NCBI RefSeq assembly: GCF_024199945.1
Contig: NZ_JANADP010000001.1
Span: 1,364,001 to 1,428,000 of the forward strand
Direction of reading: 5' to 3'
Length of the DNA stretch: 64,000 bases
Origin: Bradyrhizobium sp. CCGUVB4N
Lineage (GTDB): Bacteria; Pseudomonadota; Alphaproteobacteria; Rhizobiales; Xanthobacteraceae
How positions within the stretch are numbered: the stretch's first letter is position 1; every line of letters begins with the position of its first letter. The notes below the pieces were generated by a model. That model was not told the DNA's origin. It saw only the letters and a program-made list of their open reading frames with translations, and did not search any database. Both the position numbers and the translations under genes were made by a program. Positions 9,695 through 18,572 of this stretch are shown here, in pieces.

Positions 9695-9810
9695 GAACCT
9701 GTTCGATGACGAGGTCGGCGAAAGCCAAACGTGCGTTTCGTGTGGCCGGGCAAGACCGAGAAGTAAGTGTAGTGCGCCCGATCGATCCGCCCGGAAACGG
9801 CGCTCTTTGA
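9695..9810 (+). pseudogene. Vestige of a third DUF736 unit
   Basis: The sequence follows the 3' end of the DUF736 gene with many substitutions and small gaps: CTGTTCGATGACGAGG for the LFDDE codons, GGGCAAGACCGAGAAGTAAG for the RPRKTGE-stop codons, and the remains of the terminator ending CGGCGCTCTTTGAAG. The final GCGCTCTTTGAAG also occurs at the right edge of repeat copy 2. Only the last 25 or so codons and the terminator are recognisable. Confidence 0.7.
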
Positions 9811-10032
9811 AGCGGGCAGCAAGGCACCGGGAATATCGGTTTGTCTCGTTCCGATCCACGCGGTGTAGCGACCAGAACTCGTCCGATTGGAACCCACCGA
9901 GGCCGATCGAGCTGCCTGGAACGTTCGCCGTGTAAGAACCGTCGGCACGTCGGCGGCTTCGTGAGGACAGAGGAGGGGGGGAACGAAAATTCGAAAGCAG
10001 CGGAGAGACCGACGCGCGGGCGGGCGGGCAAT

Positions 10033-10998
10033 TCAAGTTCTCGCATCGGCGCTGCCGCGGTTGCGCCCGGACGGCGCGGCAAGAGCGGCCCTGTACGGCA
10101 GAGCGCCGGCAATTCGAGCCATGAGTTGCCTCAGCCACCGGTGGGCGGCGGAATGATGCGTCCGCGACGTCCAGGTCATCCCGATCTGAAACGGCTCGGG
10201 GAAAGGACACGACGTGGCCACGACGGATTTAGCGATATTCGAAGCGATCCGGCTTGGCACCGTCGAAATCAGATCCGTGCTGGGGAGAATGTGGGTGAGA
10301 TCGGAAATGCTCGGCACCGTGACCACCTGGTTGAGCGACAGGCCGCGTTCATCCAATCCTCTGAGATAACCTGATCGCCAGGTGCCGCCATAGGTGACGA
10401 CGGCGTGGCTCGCCTTGACATAGTCGTCGACACGCAGCCTCCTGCCGGCGAGAAGATGGCTGCGGTGCATGACGCACATATAGTGGTCATCCAGCAGATG
10501 GCGATGATAGAGGCTATCCTCATGCACGTCGTAGGGGCCGAGGAGAAGATCGGCCTCGCCGCGTTTGAGACACGCGATACCTTTGGCGCGCGCCGTCTTG
10601 ATCTCCAGCACCAGGCGCGGCGCCCGACGCCTGATCTCGGCGATGGTGCGCGGCAGAATGATCGAGCGTTCGTAATAGTTGCAGGCGATTGTCAACCGCC
10701 CGGACGCGCTTGCGGGATCGAAATCCGTCGGCTGCATTAAGCCTTCAAAACCTTCGAGCAGGCGGCTGGCACATTCGACGATCTCGACGCAGCGGGGCGT
10801 TGGTGCGATGCCGCCGCGCTGGCGCACGAACAGCTTGTCGTGGAACGCCGCGCGCAGCCGATCCATGGTGTAGCTGATCGTCGATTGATTGGTGCCGAGT
10901 GCTTCGGCGGCCCTCGAAAACGAACCCAGTTCCGACACCAGGCGCAAGGTACGGATCGCGGCAAAATCAATCGCGAATGGATCCCAATTCTTTGCCAT
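10033..10998 (-). CDS. LysR-type transcriptional regulator
   Basis: Starting at ATG 10998 the product is 321 residues, the usual size for the family. An N-terminal winged helix-turn-helix is clear (LRLVSELGSFSRAAEALG, then QSTISYTMDRLR, then LFVRQRGGIAPTP), followed by an effector-binding domain of the periplasmic-binding fold. The open frame extends upstream to 11175, but that part overlaps the divergent promoter and is unlikely to be translated. It is transcribed away from a Rieske oxygenase/reductase pair, the classical arrangement for a LysR activator of the adjacent operon. The inducer is probably the oxygenase substrate or a product, which is inference. Confidence 0.9.
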   Translation of the reverse strand: MAKNWDPFAIDFAAIRTLRLVSELGSFSRAAEALGTNQSTISYTMDRLRAAFHDKLFVRQRGGIAPTPRCVEIVECASRLLEGFEGLMQPTDFDPASASGRLTIACNYYERSIILPRTIAEIRRRAPRLVLEIKTARAKGIACLKRGEADLLLGPYDVHEDSLYHRHLLDDHYMCVMHRSHLLAGRRLRVDDYVKASHAVVTYGGTWRSGYLRGLDERGLSLNQVVTVPSISDLTHILPSTDLISTVPSRIASNIAKSVVATSCPFPEPFQIGMTWTSRTHHSAAHRWLRQLMARIAGALPYRAALAAPSGRNRGSADART

Positions 10999-11165
10999 CT
11001 CCTCAAGACTCTCCCGGCGGAAAACGATGCGATATCGGAAGAATAGATAAGGGATATCAACTCTGTCCGATTGTCCGATAACTATTGCCAACGCAATCTG
11101 CTCGAAAGTGGGAGTTAAGACGGCAAGCCCGCGACCATCGACCGAACCATGGAGATAGCTGCCCG
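10999..11165. promoter_or_regulatory. Divergent promoter region between the LysR gene and the oxygenase operon
   Basis: Two GATATC sequences (in the stretch 11029-11061) lie about 20 bp apart, and a TTGTCCGATAACTATT stretch follows. LysR proteins usually bind such dyads in the shared intergenic region. The assignment is tentative. Confidence 0.4.
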
Positions 11166-12239
11166 ATGAACGCACCCAAACCCTTTCCGCTCAATGCCTG
11201 GTACGCGGCTGCATGGTGTCACGAGATCGTCCGCGAGCTTTCCGCCCGCACCATCTGCGGCAAGAACGTCGTGCTCTACCGCCGCACGGATGGCGCCGTG
11301 ACAGCGTTGGAGGATGCCTGCTGGCACCGACTGCTGCCGTTGTCGCTCGGACGTCTCAAGGGCGATGACGTCATGTGCGGCTATCACGGGCTGGTCTTCA
11401 ATTCGGCCGGCCGCTGTTCCTACATGCCTGCACAGAAGACGATCAATCCGTCAGCCTGCGTGCGTGCCTATCCGGTCGCTGAGCGACATCGCCTGGTCTG
11501 GCTCTGGCCCGGCGATCCCGCGCTTGCGGACCCCGACAAAATTCCGGAGTTTCACTGGAACGGTGACACACAATGGGCTGGCGAGGGTGGCACGTTCTAT
11601 CAGTTGAAATGCGACTATCGCCTGGTGGTCGACAACCTCATGGACCTTACGCACGAGACCTATGTGCACGCCGGCAGCATCGGTGACGAGGCGATCACGG
11701 CTGCGCCCTTCGATGTGACCCACACGGACAACACGGCGACGATGACGCGCTGGATGATCGACATCGAGCCGCCCCCGTTCTGGGGGCGCCAGCTCGCACG
11801 GCCGGGCCGCGTCGATCGCTGGCAGATCGTGACGTTTCAGGCACCGTCGGTCGTGGTCGGCGACGTCGGCGTCGCACTTACAAATACGGGCGCGCCGCTA
11901 GGCGATCGCTCGCACGGCGTCAGCGGCGCGTTCTTGGCGGCGATCACGCCCGAAACCGAGACGACCTGCCACTATTTCTGGAACTTCGTCCGAGATTATC
12001 GGAAGGATGATGTGGAACTAACGAGAGAGCTCCAGCTCGCCCACGTCAATGGCGGCGCAGGCGTCTATGATCAGGATCACAGAATCTTGGAGGCGCAGCA
12101 GGCCGCCATCGACAAGAACCCGCGTTCGCCTTTTTACGATCTCAACATCGATGCGGGCGCGCTCTGGGCACGGCGGCTGATCGACCGGATGATGGCCGGC
12201 GAACAGGACGGCGTGATCGAAGACGTTGCAGCTGAATAG
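11166..12239 (+). CDS. Rieske non-heme iron oxygenase, VanA-like alpha subunit
   Basis: The 357-residue product begins MNAPKPFPLNAWY at ATG 11166. The N-terminal Rieske centre has CWH, then 15 to 20 residues later CGYHG, which bind the 2Fe-2S cluster. The mononuclear iron site shows the expected DNLMDLTHETYVH, with two histidines five apart. The layout matches the vanillate O-demethylase oxygenase (VanA) group, which removes methyl groups from methoxylated aromatics using oxygen and electrons from a partner reductase. The reductase is encoded 10 bp downstream. The exact substrate cannot be read from sequence; plant phenolics are plausible given the setting. The LysR gene upstream is the likely regulator. 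Confidence 0.88.
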   Translation: MNAPKPFPLNAWYAAAWCHEIVRELSARTICGKNVVLYRRTDGAVTALEDACWHRLLPLSLGRLKGDDVMCGYHGLVFNSAGRCSYMPAQKTINPSACVRAYPVAERHRLVWLWPGDPALADPDKIPEFHWNGDTQWAGEGGTFYQLKCDYRLVVDNLMDLTHETYVHAGSIGDEAITAAPFDVTHTDNTATMTRWMIDIEPPPFWGRQLARPGRVDRWQIVTFQAPSVVVGDVGVALTNTGAPLGDRSHGVSGAFLAAITPETETTCHYFWNFVRDYRKDDVELTRELQLAHVNGGAGVYDQDHRILEAQQAAIDKNPRSPFYDLNIDAGALWARRLIDRMMAGEQDGVIEDVAAE

Positions 12240-12249
12240 GCGAAAAGTC

Positions 12250-13257
12250 ATGGCCAAGCCGATGGAACGGATGAGTGCACGTCTTCGCGCCACGCGCGAT
12301 CTCACGCCCGACGTCCGTCTTTTCGAGATCGAGCCGGATTGGCCGTTGATCAGGGTAACACCTGGCAGTCACATCAACGTCGTCGTACCGATCGACGGGC
12401 GGTCGCAGCTGCGTAGCTATTCGCTGGTAGGGCCTTGCGGGGACGGGCTCTATCGCATCGCCGTCAAACGGCTCGCTTCCAGCCGGGGCGGGTCTGTCGG
12501 CATGTGGCACCTCAAGACAGGCGAACGGCTCACGATCTCCGAGCCGAGGAACAGCTTCGAATTGAGCTACGACCGCCCGGAATATTTGCTGCTGGCCGGC
12601 GGCATCGGCATTACGCCGATCTACACAATGGCGCTGGCGCTGAAGCAAACGGGCGCGAAGTTTCGCCTGCTTTATTCAGCGCGCAGCCGCCTCGACCTGG
12701 CATTCGCGGAAGAGCTTGCCCGCTACATCGGCGAACGGCTCCAGATCTTTGTCAGTGAAGAGGGACAGCGCATCGATATCGCCGGCGAGATCGCCAAATT
12801 GGATCCGCGCGGCGAACTCTATGTGTGTGGCCCATTCGGGATGTTGGAGGCGGCAAAGCGCTTGTGGCGCGAAGCGGGCAGGCCCGCGCCGCATCTCCGC
12901 TATGAGACGTTTGGCAATGCCAGCAACATTGCGGATGCGCCGTTCAAGGTCAGGATTCCCAGGTTGGGTCTAGAAATCGACGTCCCTGCCAATCGCTCCA
13001 TGCTAGAGGCGCTTGAAGATGCTGGCGTCGAGATGATTTTCGGTTGCCGGCGCGGAGAATGCGGCCTCTGCGTCCTGCCGATCTTGGAGCCGTCTGCCCA
13101 AGTCGATCATCGTGACGTCTTCTTCAGCAGTGAGGAGCGGGCGATAAACAGCAAGCTCTGCACCTGTGTCTCGCGCGCGGCTTGCGGTAGCCTAACCGTC
13201 GATACGCCCGATCGAACGCAGATCCGGCGTCATGCCTCTGACGCCAGCGTGGTCTAG
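12250..13257 (+). CDS. Ferredoxin-type oxygenase reductase, VanB-like
   Basis: The 335-residue flavoprotein feeds electrons from NAD(P)H to the preceding oxygenase. Domains in order are an FMN/FAD-binding barrel with RSYSLVG (residues about 58-64), a nucleotide-binding fold with LLAGGIGITPIY, and a C-terminal plant-type 2Fe-2S ferredoxin with CRRGECGLC and a distal CTC. This order is that of phthalate dioxygenase reductase and VanB. ATG 12250 is chosen over the TTG at 12226, which lies inside the oxygenase gene. The 10-bp gap indicates one operon. Confidence 0.9.
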   Translation: MAKPMERMSARLRATRDLTPDVRLFEIEPDWPLIRVTPGSHINVVVPIDGRSQLRSYSLVGPCGDGLYRIAVKRLASSRGGSVGMWHLKTGERLTISEPRNSFELSYDRPEYLLLAGGIGITPIYTMALALKQTGAKFRLLYSARSRLDLAFAEELARYIGERLQIFVSEEGQRIDIAGEIAKLDPRGELYVCGPFGMLEAAKRLWREAGRPAPHLRYETFGNASNIADAPFKVRIPRLGLEIDVPANRSMLEALEDAGVEMIFGCRRGECGLCVLPILEPSAQVDHRDVFFSSEERAINSKLCTCVSRAACGSLTVDTPDRTQIRRHASDASVV

Positions 13258-13364
13258 GACGTGGCGTCGCAAGACCGCCATACTCTGTTTGACCTTCTCA
13301 CACTTCAGGGCCTCGCGGCAGAATTATCTGCGGTAGCTAGAGCTCAATAAATTCAGTCTCTCCA

Positions 13365-13690
13365 TCAATGCGCTTGCGTGGACATTTTGTTGACGATGGT
13401 AGCGATGAGGAGAATGGGCGGTCCCCGATTCAGCATGCGCATGAGCCACACATTTGGCGAGCGTTTGCCCAACGCACCGCCCCGCTCGCTGCGATGGTCA
13501 GCAGTCTGCGCAGGGGTCCGCTCATCCAGGAAAGACATCTTGCCGAGCTTCTGCTTTCCACCCGTGGTGCGCAGCAGCGGGTGTGGAGTCCGAGCCACGC
13601 TGCAAAAGTTGCAGCCTTCCAAGGCTTGAGCTGTCGGCGCCGGTGCAATAAGTGCCGGAGCCGTGATCGGCCCAATCCTGGCCGTCATCA
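13365..13690 (-). pseudogene. IS110-family transposase relic
   Basis: The minus strand in two frames carries the C-terminal part of an IS110/IS116/IS902 transposase: FAAWLGL, then TTGGKQKLGKMS, then RRLLTIAASGAVRWA, then a final MLNRGPPILLIATIVNKM. Only this 3' fragment remains and it is frameshifted. Confidence 0.8.
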
Positions 13691-13907
13691 GCCGCTTGGC
13701 TTCTGCAACATGGCTTTGGAACTGCTTTTCGGAGCTATCCCCGCGAGAACTGGCCGCGCGTTCGGCGGCGAGCGACTGGACTGCGTCTCGGAAGTTTTAG
13801 TCGACCGGCTGCTGAAGGCCCACGACCTGATCACGGGTCCCTGGCTCCGGAGTCGGAGGTCTCACTGATGGTGTCACCACGAGGCGCTCTTCCGTGGGAC
13901 GCACCAA
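13691..13907. other. No recognisable gene
   Basis: A short gap between the IS110 relic and the effector candidate. Nothing is recognised. Confidence 0.4.
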
Positions 13908-16181
13908 CTACAAGTGTCGAGCGGCCTGCGTCGACCAGCGCTCCGCCTCAGCAAACGGATAGCCTGAGTGGTCGCTAAGCGCCGTGGTCAACAAGGATCT
14001 ACAGAACACAGGCGTGAGCTTGCCGCGATGGACCACGACGTTCTCATGCCCCGTCGCTGCCTGGGCATTTTGCCACTGCCGATTGTAGCCGCGCTGTTCA
14101 TTGGACTTGACGTGGCAAGCGGCGAAGTCAGCGTCATCAAGCATCGCCAACTGCCGCGCATGTATCGGCCGCTTCGTATGGATGTGCACCCACATCGGAC
14201 TCGGCATTGCACCATTGCGCAGCGCCTTGGGTTGCAGCATGATCTCAAACAACACTCCTGGCTCGCCCTTTAGCGCGCGCGGTAGATCCGCAGGCGCCAA
14301 CTCCTCGTCCGACCGCAAGTGTTCAAGGTACTTTTGCGACGGAAAGGCGTAGGTCTTCATGCAATCAATCCTCGTCGTGGCCTTTCGCTCGTTCAAAGCC
14401 TTGGCCAGCCCCTGCGCCTCGGACCCCATCGTCTTGAGCCGAACTATTTTGTCGTGCACTTCGCGCAACTGCACAGGCGTGAGTAGACCGCGACGGCGAG
14501 GCTCCTCCAACGCGGCCACACAGGCCTGCATCTCAGTGGCCTGGGTCTGCAGGCGCTTGACCACGGTGTCCACGACGTGGTCGGCGTCCTCGGGTTTCAT
14601 CTGGCGCACTGGCGAGGCGGTCCTTTGCTGACCAGCCAGATCGAATTGCAAAAGTTCGTCCAAACGCTCGAGGAGTGGCGTCAGTGCCTCCATCGAGGGC
14701 GGGGCCTGCCAGATTGCCAAGTGCGTCGCCGACGATGATGCCCTTGCATGCGCCTCCTCTGCGCTCAAGAGCTTCTTCGTTCCCAGATCCGAGAGCACGA
14801 GAACCTTGGTTGCTGGCGCCGTCTCGGACGTAGCGACCTGCGGCTGCATCCGCCCGGCCGCCGAACTCCCGGCGCCAACGGCCGGCGTGCGCTTGCCTTT
14901 CCCCTTCCTGCGCGCTGTCGTGCCTTCGGCCACGACAGCCTCGCCGGCAGTGTTGGCCGGTATCGCAGCCCCATCCTCGAGCGCAGGTGAAATGATGACT
15001 GGCGTCTTGGGCTGTAGATCCAGGAGGCGCATAACGTCGTGCGCAGTGAGCCACGCGCCTTCCACGATGCGCCCCAACAACTCGAATGGAAGGTCGGCAC
15101 CTGTTCCGGCATCCCTTAGCTTTGAAACGAGGTCGTGCACCCCCAACGCAAATTCTGAGAGTCGCTCCATGACTCCTTCCAGGACGGCGCAGTGCGCTCC
15201 GTCGAGTACGCGTCCTTGGTTGTGTAGAACTGCGTCGGATGTCGAGACGAATGCCGGAAAGACGTCCCCGAGGAAGGTTCCCAACAGGCGCGCCCGTCCG
15301 CTCTCGGCCATGAGGATTTTCCTCATGACTGGTTGAAACGTGTTCGCGTGAGGCTCAATCATGATTTGCGCGAGAGCGACCCGCGATTGCAGATGCATGC
15401 ACTTCGTATGAAGTGCCCAACCGCTGTGCAGCCGCAGTGCGGCCTCTTCGGCCTGCCGCATCTTGGTCGTTGGCTTGGGCAATTTAGCAGTAGCGGCGCA
15501 GACGCCTTGCATCCGCTCTGAACGCAATGCCTTTTTTTCCCACCACTCCATGCAGGCCGCATAGCGGTTTGCTACGCTTGAAACCGCTCGGCTCATTTGA
15601 TCGGAGGGAGCGTTGGATTGGAGCATCCGCTCAAGCACGAGTGTCGCAGTCAATCTGCTCTGCTCCAAGGCGAAGATGGTCGGGGTGGCCAGTGTGTTGC
15701 ATTGGTCCGCCGCATGGAGCACCTCGTCGCGGAGGCGGCGAGTCCGATCATCGGACAGAACCCTACGCGCCACATGCGGGGGCAGGCTCGCGCGGTAGTC
15801 CAGAACTTTTGCGCCTGCCTTGACGAGCTGGTCGATCAGCTCTTGCGGCTCCGATGAGTTCCGCAACACTTGCGTGGCCGCATTACGGCAACGATCAAGT
15901 TCCTCAAGCAGGCCGTCCATTTGTGGCTTTGCTGCCTCGATCTCGTCGCCTGTCGCCGAAATGGGGACCTCCGTACCCGAAGTTCGCGGCTGGCTGAGGA
16001 CCGGCGCCGTTCTGTCTTGCGGCCCAGAGCGCATCCGGTCCAAGACGGAATCGAACGATTGGCTACCTTCCCGAACGGCAAGTCCTGATTCTGAGCGCGA
16101 ACTGCTCGATCCCGACGTGCTGTCTGCTCGAGCAGCCTCAACCTGCGACTTGAAAGGCCGCAGCCGGCCAATGCCCGTCAT
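13908..16181 (-). CDS. Candidate type III secreted effector, family not recognised
   Basis: The product has 757 residues from ATG 16181, which has GGAGG a few bases upstream (the GTG at 16187 would overlap it). The first 60 residues are rich in serine, arginine and glutamine and low in hydrophobics, as in type III secretion signals. There is no signal peptide or transmembrane segment. The body is largely alpha-helical, with a low-complexity linker around residues 410-465 (GTTARRKGKGKR, then alanine- and serine-rich). The C-terminal 130 residues contain a more ordered block with WVHIHTKRPIHARQL and AACHVKSNEQRGYNRQWQ. I cannot assign a family. A degenerate tts-box-like element lies upstream. 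Confidence 0.55.
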   Translation of the reverse strand: MTGIGRLRPFKSQVEAARADSTSGSSSSRSESGLAVREGSQSFDSVLDRMRSGPQDRTAPVLSQPRTSGTEVPISATGDEIEAAKPQMDGLLEELDRCRNAATQVLRNSSEPQELIDQLVKAGAKVLDYRASLPPHVARRVLSDDRTRRLRDEVLHAADQCNTLATPTIFALEQSRLTATLVLERMLQSNAPSDQMSRAVSSVANRYAACMEWWEKKALRSERMQGVCAATAKLPKPTTKMRQAEEAALRLHSGWALHTKCMHLQSRVALAQIMIEPHANTFQPVMRKILMAESGRARLLGTFLGDVFPAFVSTSDAVLHNQGRVLDGAHCAVLEGVMERLSEFALGVHDLVSKLRDAGTGADLPFELLGRIVEGAWLTAHDVMRLLDLQPKTPVIISPALEDGAAIPANTAGEAVVAEGTTARRKGKGKRTPAVGAGSSAAGRMQPQVATSETAPATKVLVLSDLGTKKLLSAEEAHARASSSATHLAIWQAPPSMEALTPLLERLDELLQFDLAGQQRTASPVRQMKPEDADHVVDTVVKRLQTQATEMQACVAALEEPRRRGLLTPVQLREVHDKIVRLKTMGSEAQGLAKALNERKATTRIDCMKTYAFPSQKYLEHLRSDEELAPADLPRALKGEPGVLFEIMLQPKALRNGAMPSPMWVHIHTKRPIHARQLAMLDDADFAACHVKSNEQRGYNRQWQNAQAATGHENVVVHRGKLTPVFCRSLLTTALSDHSGYPFAEAERWSTQAARHL

Positions 16182-16221
16182 ATCCACCTCCGATCCAGGC
16201 GATAATGCGAAGCCTGTCGAG

Positions 16222-16253
16222 ATAGACCGCCTGGCTGACCATTAGCTGACGAA
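16222..16253 (-). promoter_or_regulatory. Degenerate tts-box-like element
   Basis: Read on the minus strand, GTCAGCTAATGGTCAGCC matches 11 of the 16 fixed positions of the TtsI-binding tts box, including an intact GTCAGCT. The trailing TAG is only partly matched. It lies about 45 bp upstream of the effector candidate. Confidence 0.35.
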
Positions 16254-16655
16254 AAGCATTCTCGCGGATACACAAAGAAATCGGAACCATCGTGCCTTCC
16301 AATTCCAAGGAAGATCCCGTGGTTTTGAGTCTTCTGCCCGGCAGACGCCGCGTCCTGATCGCAAGCAGGCCATCAGTTCCCGGCGCATCGCTGCCCGGGC
16401 TGAACGAAGAGGGACTGGTGTAGCCTTCGGCAGGTACTCGACGTGCGTACGGCGGAGTGTCGGTGGTGCCATCGCGCTCCAGTTCGTTCGCCGCGCGGCG
16501 TCCCCGTTCACGAGGATGTTCGATCGAAGACCTGGCGGTTCAGAGCCGCCCTTTCGTAGCCGCTGCCGGGGTGCGAACCGGTTCGTGATGAGTTGAGGCA
16601 GTGATCGCAGCGGCAAATGGATAATCCATTCCTTTAAGCTGTGGTCGGTCAACCA
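16254..16655. other. No recognisable gene
   Basis: A minus-strand open frame (16242-16652) overlaps the tts-like element and has unlikely composition. No gene is called. Confidence 0.35.
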
Positions 16656-16976
16656 TCATTCTAAATCGCGACCGTGCGCAGCTTTCGCAGGTACATCTGG
16701 AATCTGCTCCTCAAGAGCAGCGGGGGCCTGGCGAGCCCCCTCAGCCGCCCCGTTGAAGGCCCGCCGCGCCTCGTCTAATTGGGTGACCGCTCTCGCACCC
16801 ACATCAAATAGATTCGGCCCGATTGATGGAGGTCGATCCTCCAGGATTGCTCGGTCGAAATCTGGTAGCAAGCTCATGAGCGCTCGATGTGCGGCCGCTT
16901 GCGCAGTTTCCGAACTTGCCACAGTGGCAAGAGCGTCGCGATAATCGCCGCACTGCCTTGATGGCTCTCTCTTCAA
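16656..16976 (-). CDS. Hypothetical protein, possibly a fragment
   Basis: The 106-residue frame is alanine-rich and helical (ALATVASSETAQAAAHRALMS, split by polar residues, then FDRAILEDRPPSIGPNLFDVG). Composition resembles the helical parts of secreted effectors, and it sits upstream of the effector candidate on the same strand. No family or ribosome binding site is clear. Confidence 0.3.
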   Translation of the reverse strand: MKREPSRQCGDYRDALATVASSETAQAAAHRALMSLLPDFDRAILEDRPPSIGPNLFDVGARAVTQLDEARRAFNGAAEGARQAPAALEEQIPDVPAKAAHGRDLE

Positions 16977-17289
16977 GACAGAGATCGTCGCTCAATGGCT
17001 GATTCCCGTTACTTCGCAGCCTAGATCAGACCGACGGCTCCAGTCGGCCCCCCGTGAGCGGTCGACGGTAGATGCTCGGTCGCAACCGCTGCCCAACGGC
17101 AATGCCGTGTCGCCTTTTCCCGCACACTCTTTCTTTCTCTGCGCCGTAACCTGCCGCCTTCTTGTGTTGCAAAGCGAGGTCTGCCACGTCTTTTCCCGCT
17201 TAAGCCTGTGTTCAGCGCTCGGACGCACCTCGCCTCGTTGGCTTGATCTGACCGAAGACCGTCTGCGCCTCGATCGTCTGAGACGCAAT

Positions 17290-17482
17290 GCCGCCGGGGA
17301 GACTTTCTTCCCCTGGGCTACGCCCATTCCTCGCGAGGCAAGAAAGTCTCTCCGCCGGCATCCTCCGCTTAACGCTCCGGCCCGCGGGAAGACGCGGGTG
17401 CGTCGCCGATCGTCTTCGGCCCTCAGATCGCCATCGAGGCCGCGGTGGTCGCGGGGCTCGAAACAAACCAAGGAGAAGTGAC
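17290..17482 (+). promoter_or_regulatory. Structured leader of DUF736 copy 2
   Basis: Same hairpin (arms 17290-17309 and 17340-17359), CATCCTCCGCT and GATCGCCA element (17426-17448) as in copy 1. Confidence 0.65.
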
Positions 17483-17803
17483 ATGGCTAGCATCGGTTCT
17501 TTCAAGAAAGTCGGCTCCGACTTCCAGGGCGAGATCGTCACGTTGAGCCTGCAGGCCAGGGGCGTCCGCATCGTCGCCGAGGCCAACCGCTCGAACGAGA
17601 ACGCTCCCAGCCACCGCGTCTATGTGGGCCGGGCAGAAATCGGGGCGGCATGGTCCAAGCGCTCCGAGGAAGGTCGCGACTACCTCTCGATCAAGCTCGA
17701 TGACCCCTCGTTCAACGCGCCGATCTACGCCAGCCTGTTCGACGATGAGGACGGCGAAGGTTACACGCTGCTCTGGTCGCGGCCGCGCAAGACCGGCGAG
17801 TAA
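17483..17803 (+). CDS. DUF736 family protein, copy 2
   Basis: The 106-residue product is identical to that at 7385. The perfect identity of gene, leader and terminator points to a recent duplication or ongoing gene conversion. This copy sits immediately before the ICE control genes, whereas copy 1 sits beside the RTX gene. Family features and caveats are as for copy 1. Confidence 0.92.
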   Translation: MASIGSFKKVGSDFQGEIVTLSLQARGVRIVAEANRSNENAPSHRVYVGRAEIGAAWSKRSEEGRDYLSIKLDDPSFNAPIYASLFDDEDGEGYTLLWSRPRKTGE

Positions 17804-17818
17804 GCCTCGCAACACCTA

Positions 17819-17853
17819 CGCCCCGCCCGATCCAATCGGGAGGGGCGCTCTTT
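17819..17853 (+). terminator. Rho-independent terminator after DUF736 copy 2
   Basis: Same inverted repeat as in copy 1, here followed by CTCTTTGAAG; the T run is shorter because the repeat ends within it. Confidence 0.7.
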
Positions 17854-18187
17854 GAAGCCGACAAAAGAGATCGCTTAACGCCACCTGATCGATCCGCATT
17901 TTACTTGTTATGTGAATTTCGCTTCGCAATCTTGGGACGTGCTTTGCAAATTTCTTCATCAAACAAACAAGATCGATGTAGCTGATGTCCGCTGGCTTGC
18001 GAGCTCGCACAGGGTCACCACAGTCGGATTGCGCCGACCACACTTCAACCCGTTGATATATTGTTCAGTAGAGCCGAAGGCCTCGGCGAATTTTCTTCCG
18101 CGTGAAGCCTTTCCGCTTCCGCAGCCTTTCGAAACTCTGGCCGTCCAAACTGCAATGTTTTTCAGCGAACTTATGCGAGTAGGTCCG

Positions 18188-18469
18188 CTATTTCTTCTTG
18201 TGACGTGAACGAGCCGGCTTGCGACCTTTGCGCAATGTCTTGTGGGATGTTGCTCCCTTGGGTGGTTGGACAAAGAACTCAGATAGATGAACACCAAGTG
18301 TTTTAGCGATCCGGTCGAGAAGATCGATTGTCGGATTCTCCTCTTGCCGCTCTACGCCGCCCAGATATGAGCGGTCAATCTCCGCATCGTAAGCCAGTTG
18401 CTCCTGCGGAATACCAAGATCCACGCGGATCCGTCGCACATTCCAGGCCACAAGCGCGCGAGCTTTCAT
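18188..18469 (-). CDS. qseC: XRE-family repressor, QseC-like
   Basis: This 93-residue protein is a single Cro/C1-type helix-turn-helix domain: VRRIRVDLGIPQEQLAYDA, then the recognition helix near IDRSYLGGVERQEENPT, then DLLDRIAKTLGVHLSEFF, with a basic tail. In ICEMlSymR7A, QseC is a small XRE regulator transcribed divergently from qseM and controls it through operators between the two genes. Here the divergent neighbour 103 bp away is a stand-alone DUF2285 protein, as expected for QseM. The XRE call is certain; the QseC name rests on size and context. Confidence 0.8.
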   Translation of the reverse strand: MKARALVAWNVRRIRVDLGIPQEQLAYDAEIDRSYLGGVERQEENPTIDLLDRIAKTLGVHLSEFFVQPPKGATSHKTLRKGRKPARSRHKKK

Positions 18470-18572
18470 GCGCCAAAGCAGCCATTTGGGCGGCCATCAA
18501 ACCACTGGCTATAACCGATCTATTGCGGTAAGTTCGCCAAATGAAGATAACGAACTCGCCGCGTGAGCTTAC
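18470..18572. promoter_or_regulatory. qseC-qseM type divergent operator region
   Basis: AGTTCG (18531-18536) and CGAACT (18551-18556) form an inverted repeat with a 14-bp spacer, close to the qseM-like start. It is a candidate operator for the adjacent XRE protein. Confidence 0.45.

Larger units (their letters stand above)
17108..17853. repeat. 746-bp direct repeat, copy 2
   Basis: Identical by eye to 7010-7755. The two copies bracket the RTX, LysR/oxygenase and effector genes. Confidence 0.95.

Noticed and set aside
11098..11120. CTCGAAAG upstream of the VanA-like gene, similar to part of a tts box
   Set aside because: Only the TCGAAAG core matches; the GTCAGCTT half is poor, and the operon has a divergent LysR regulator and no link to type III secretion.
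16242..16652. 136-codon minus-strand frame upstream of the effector
   Set aside because: Its composition is unlikely, it overlaps the tts-like element, and no start signal or family is evident.
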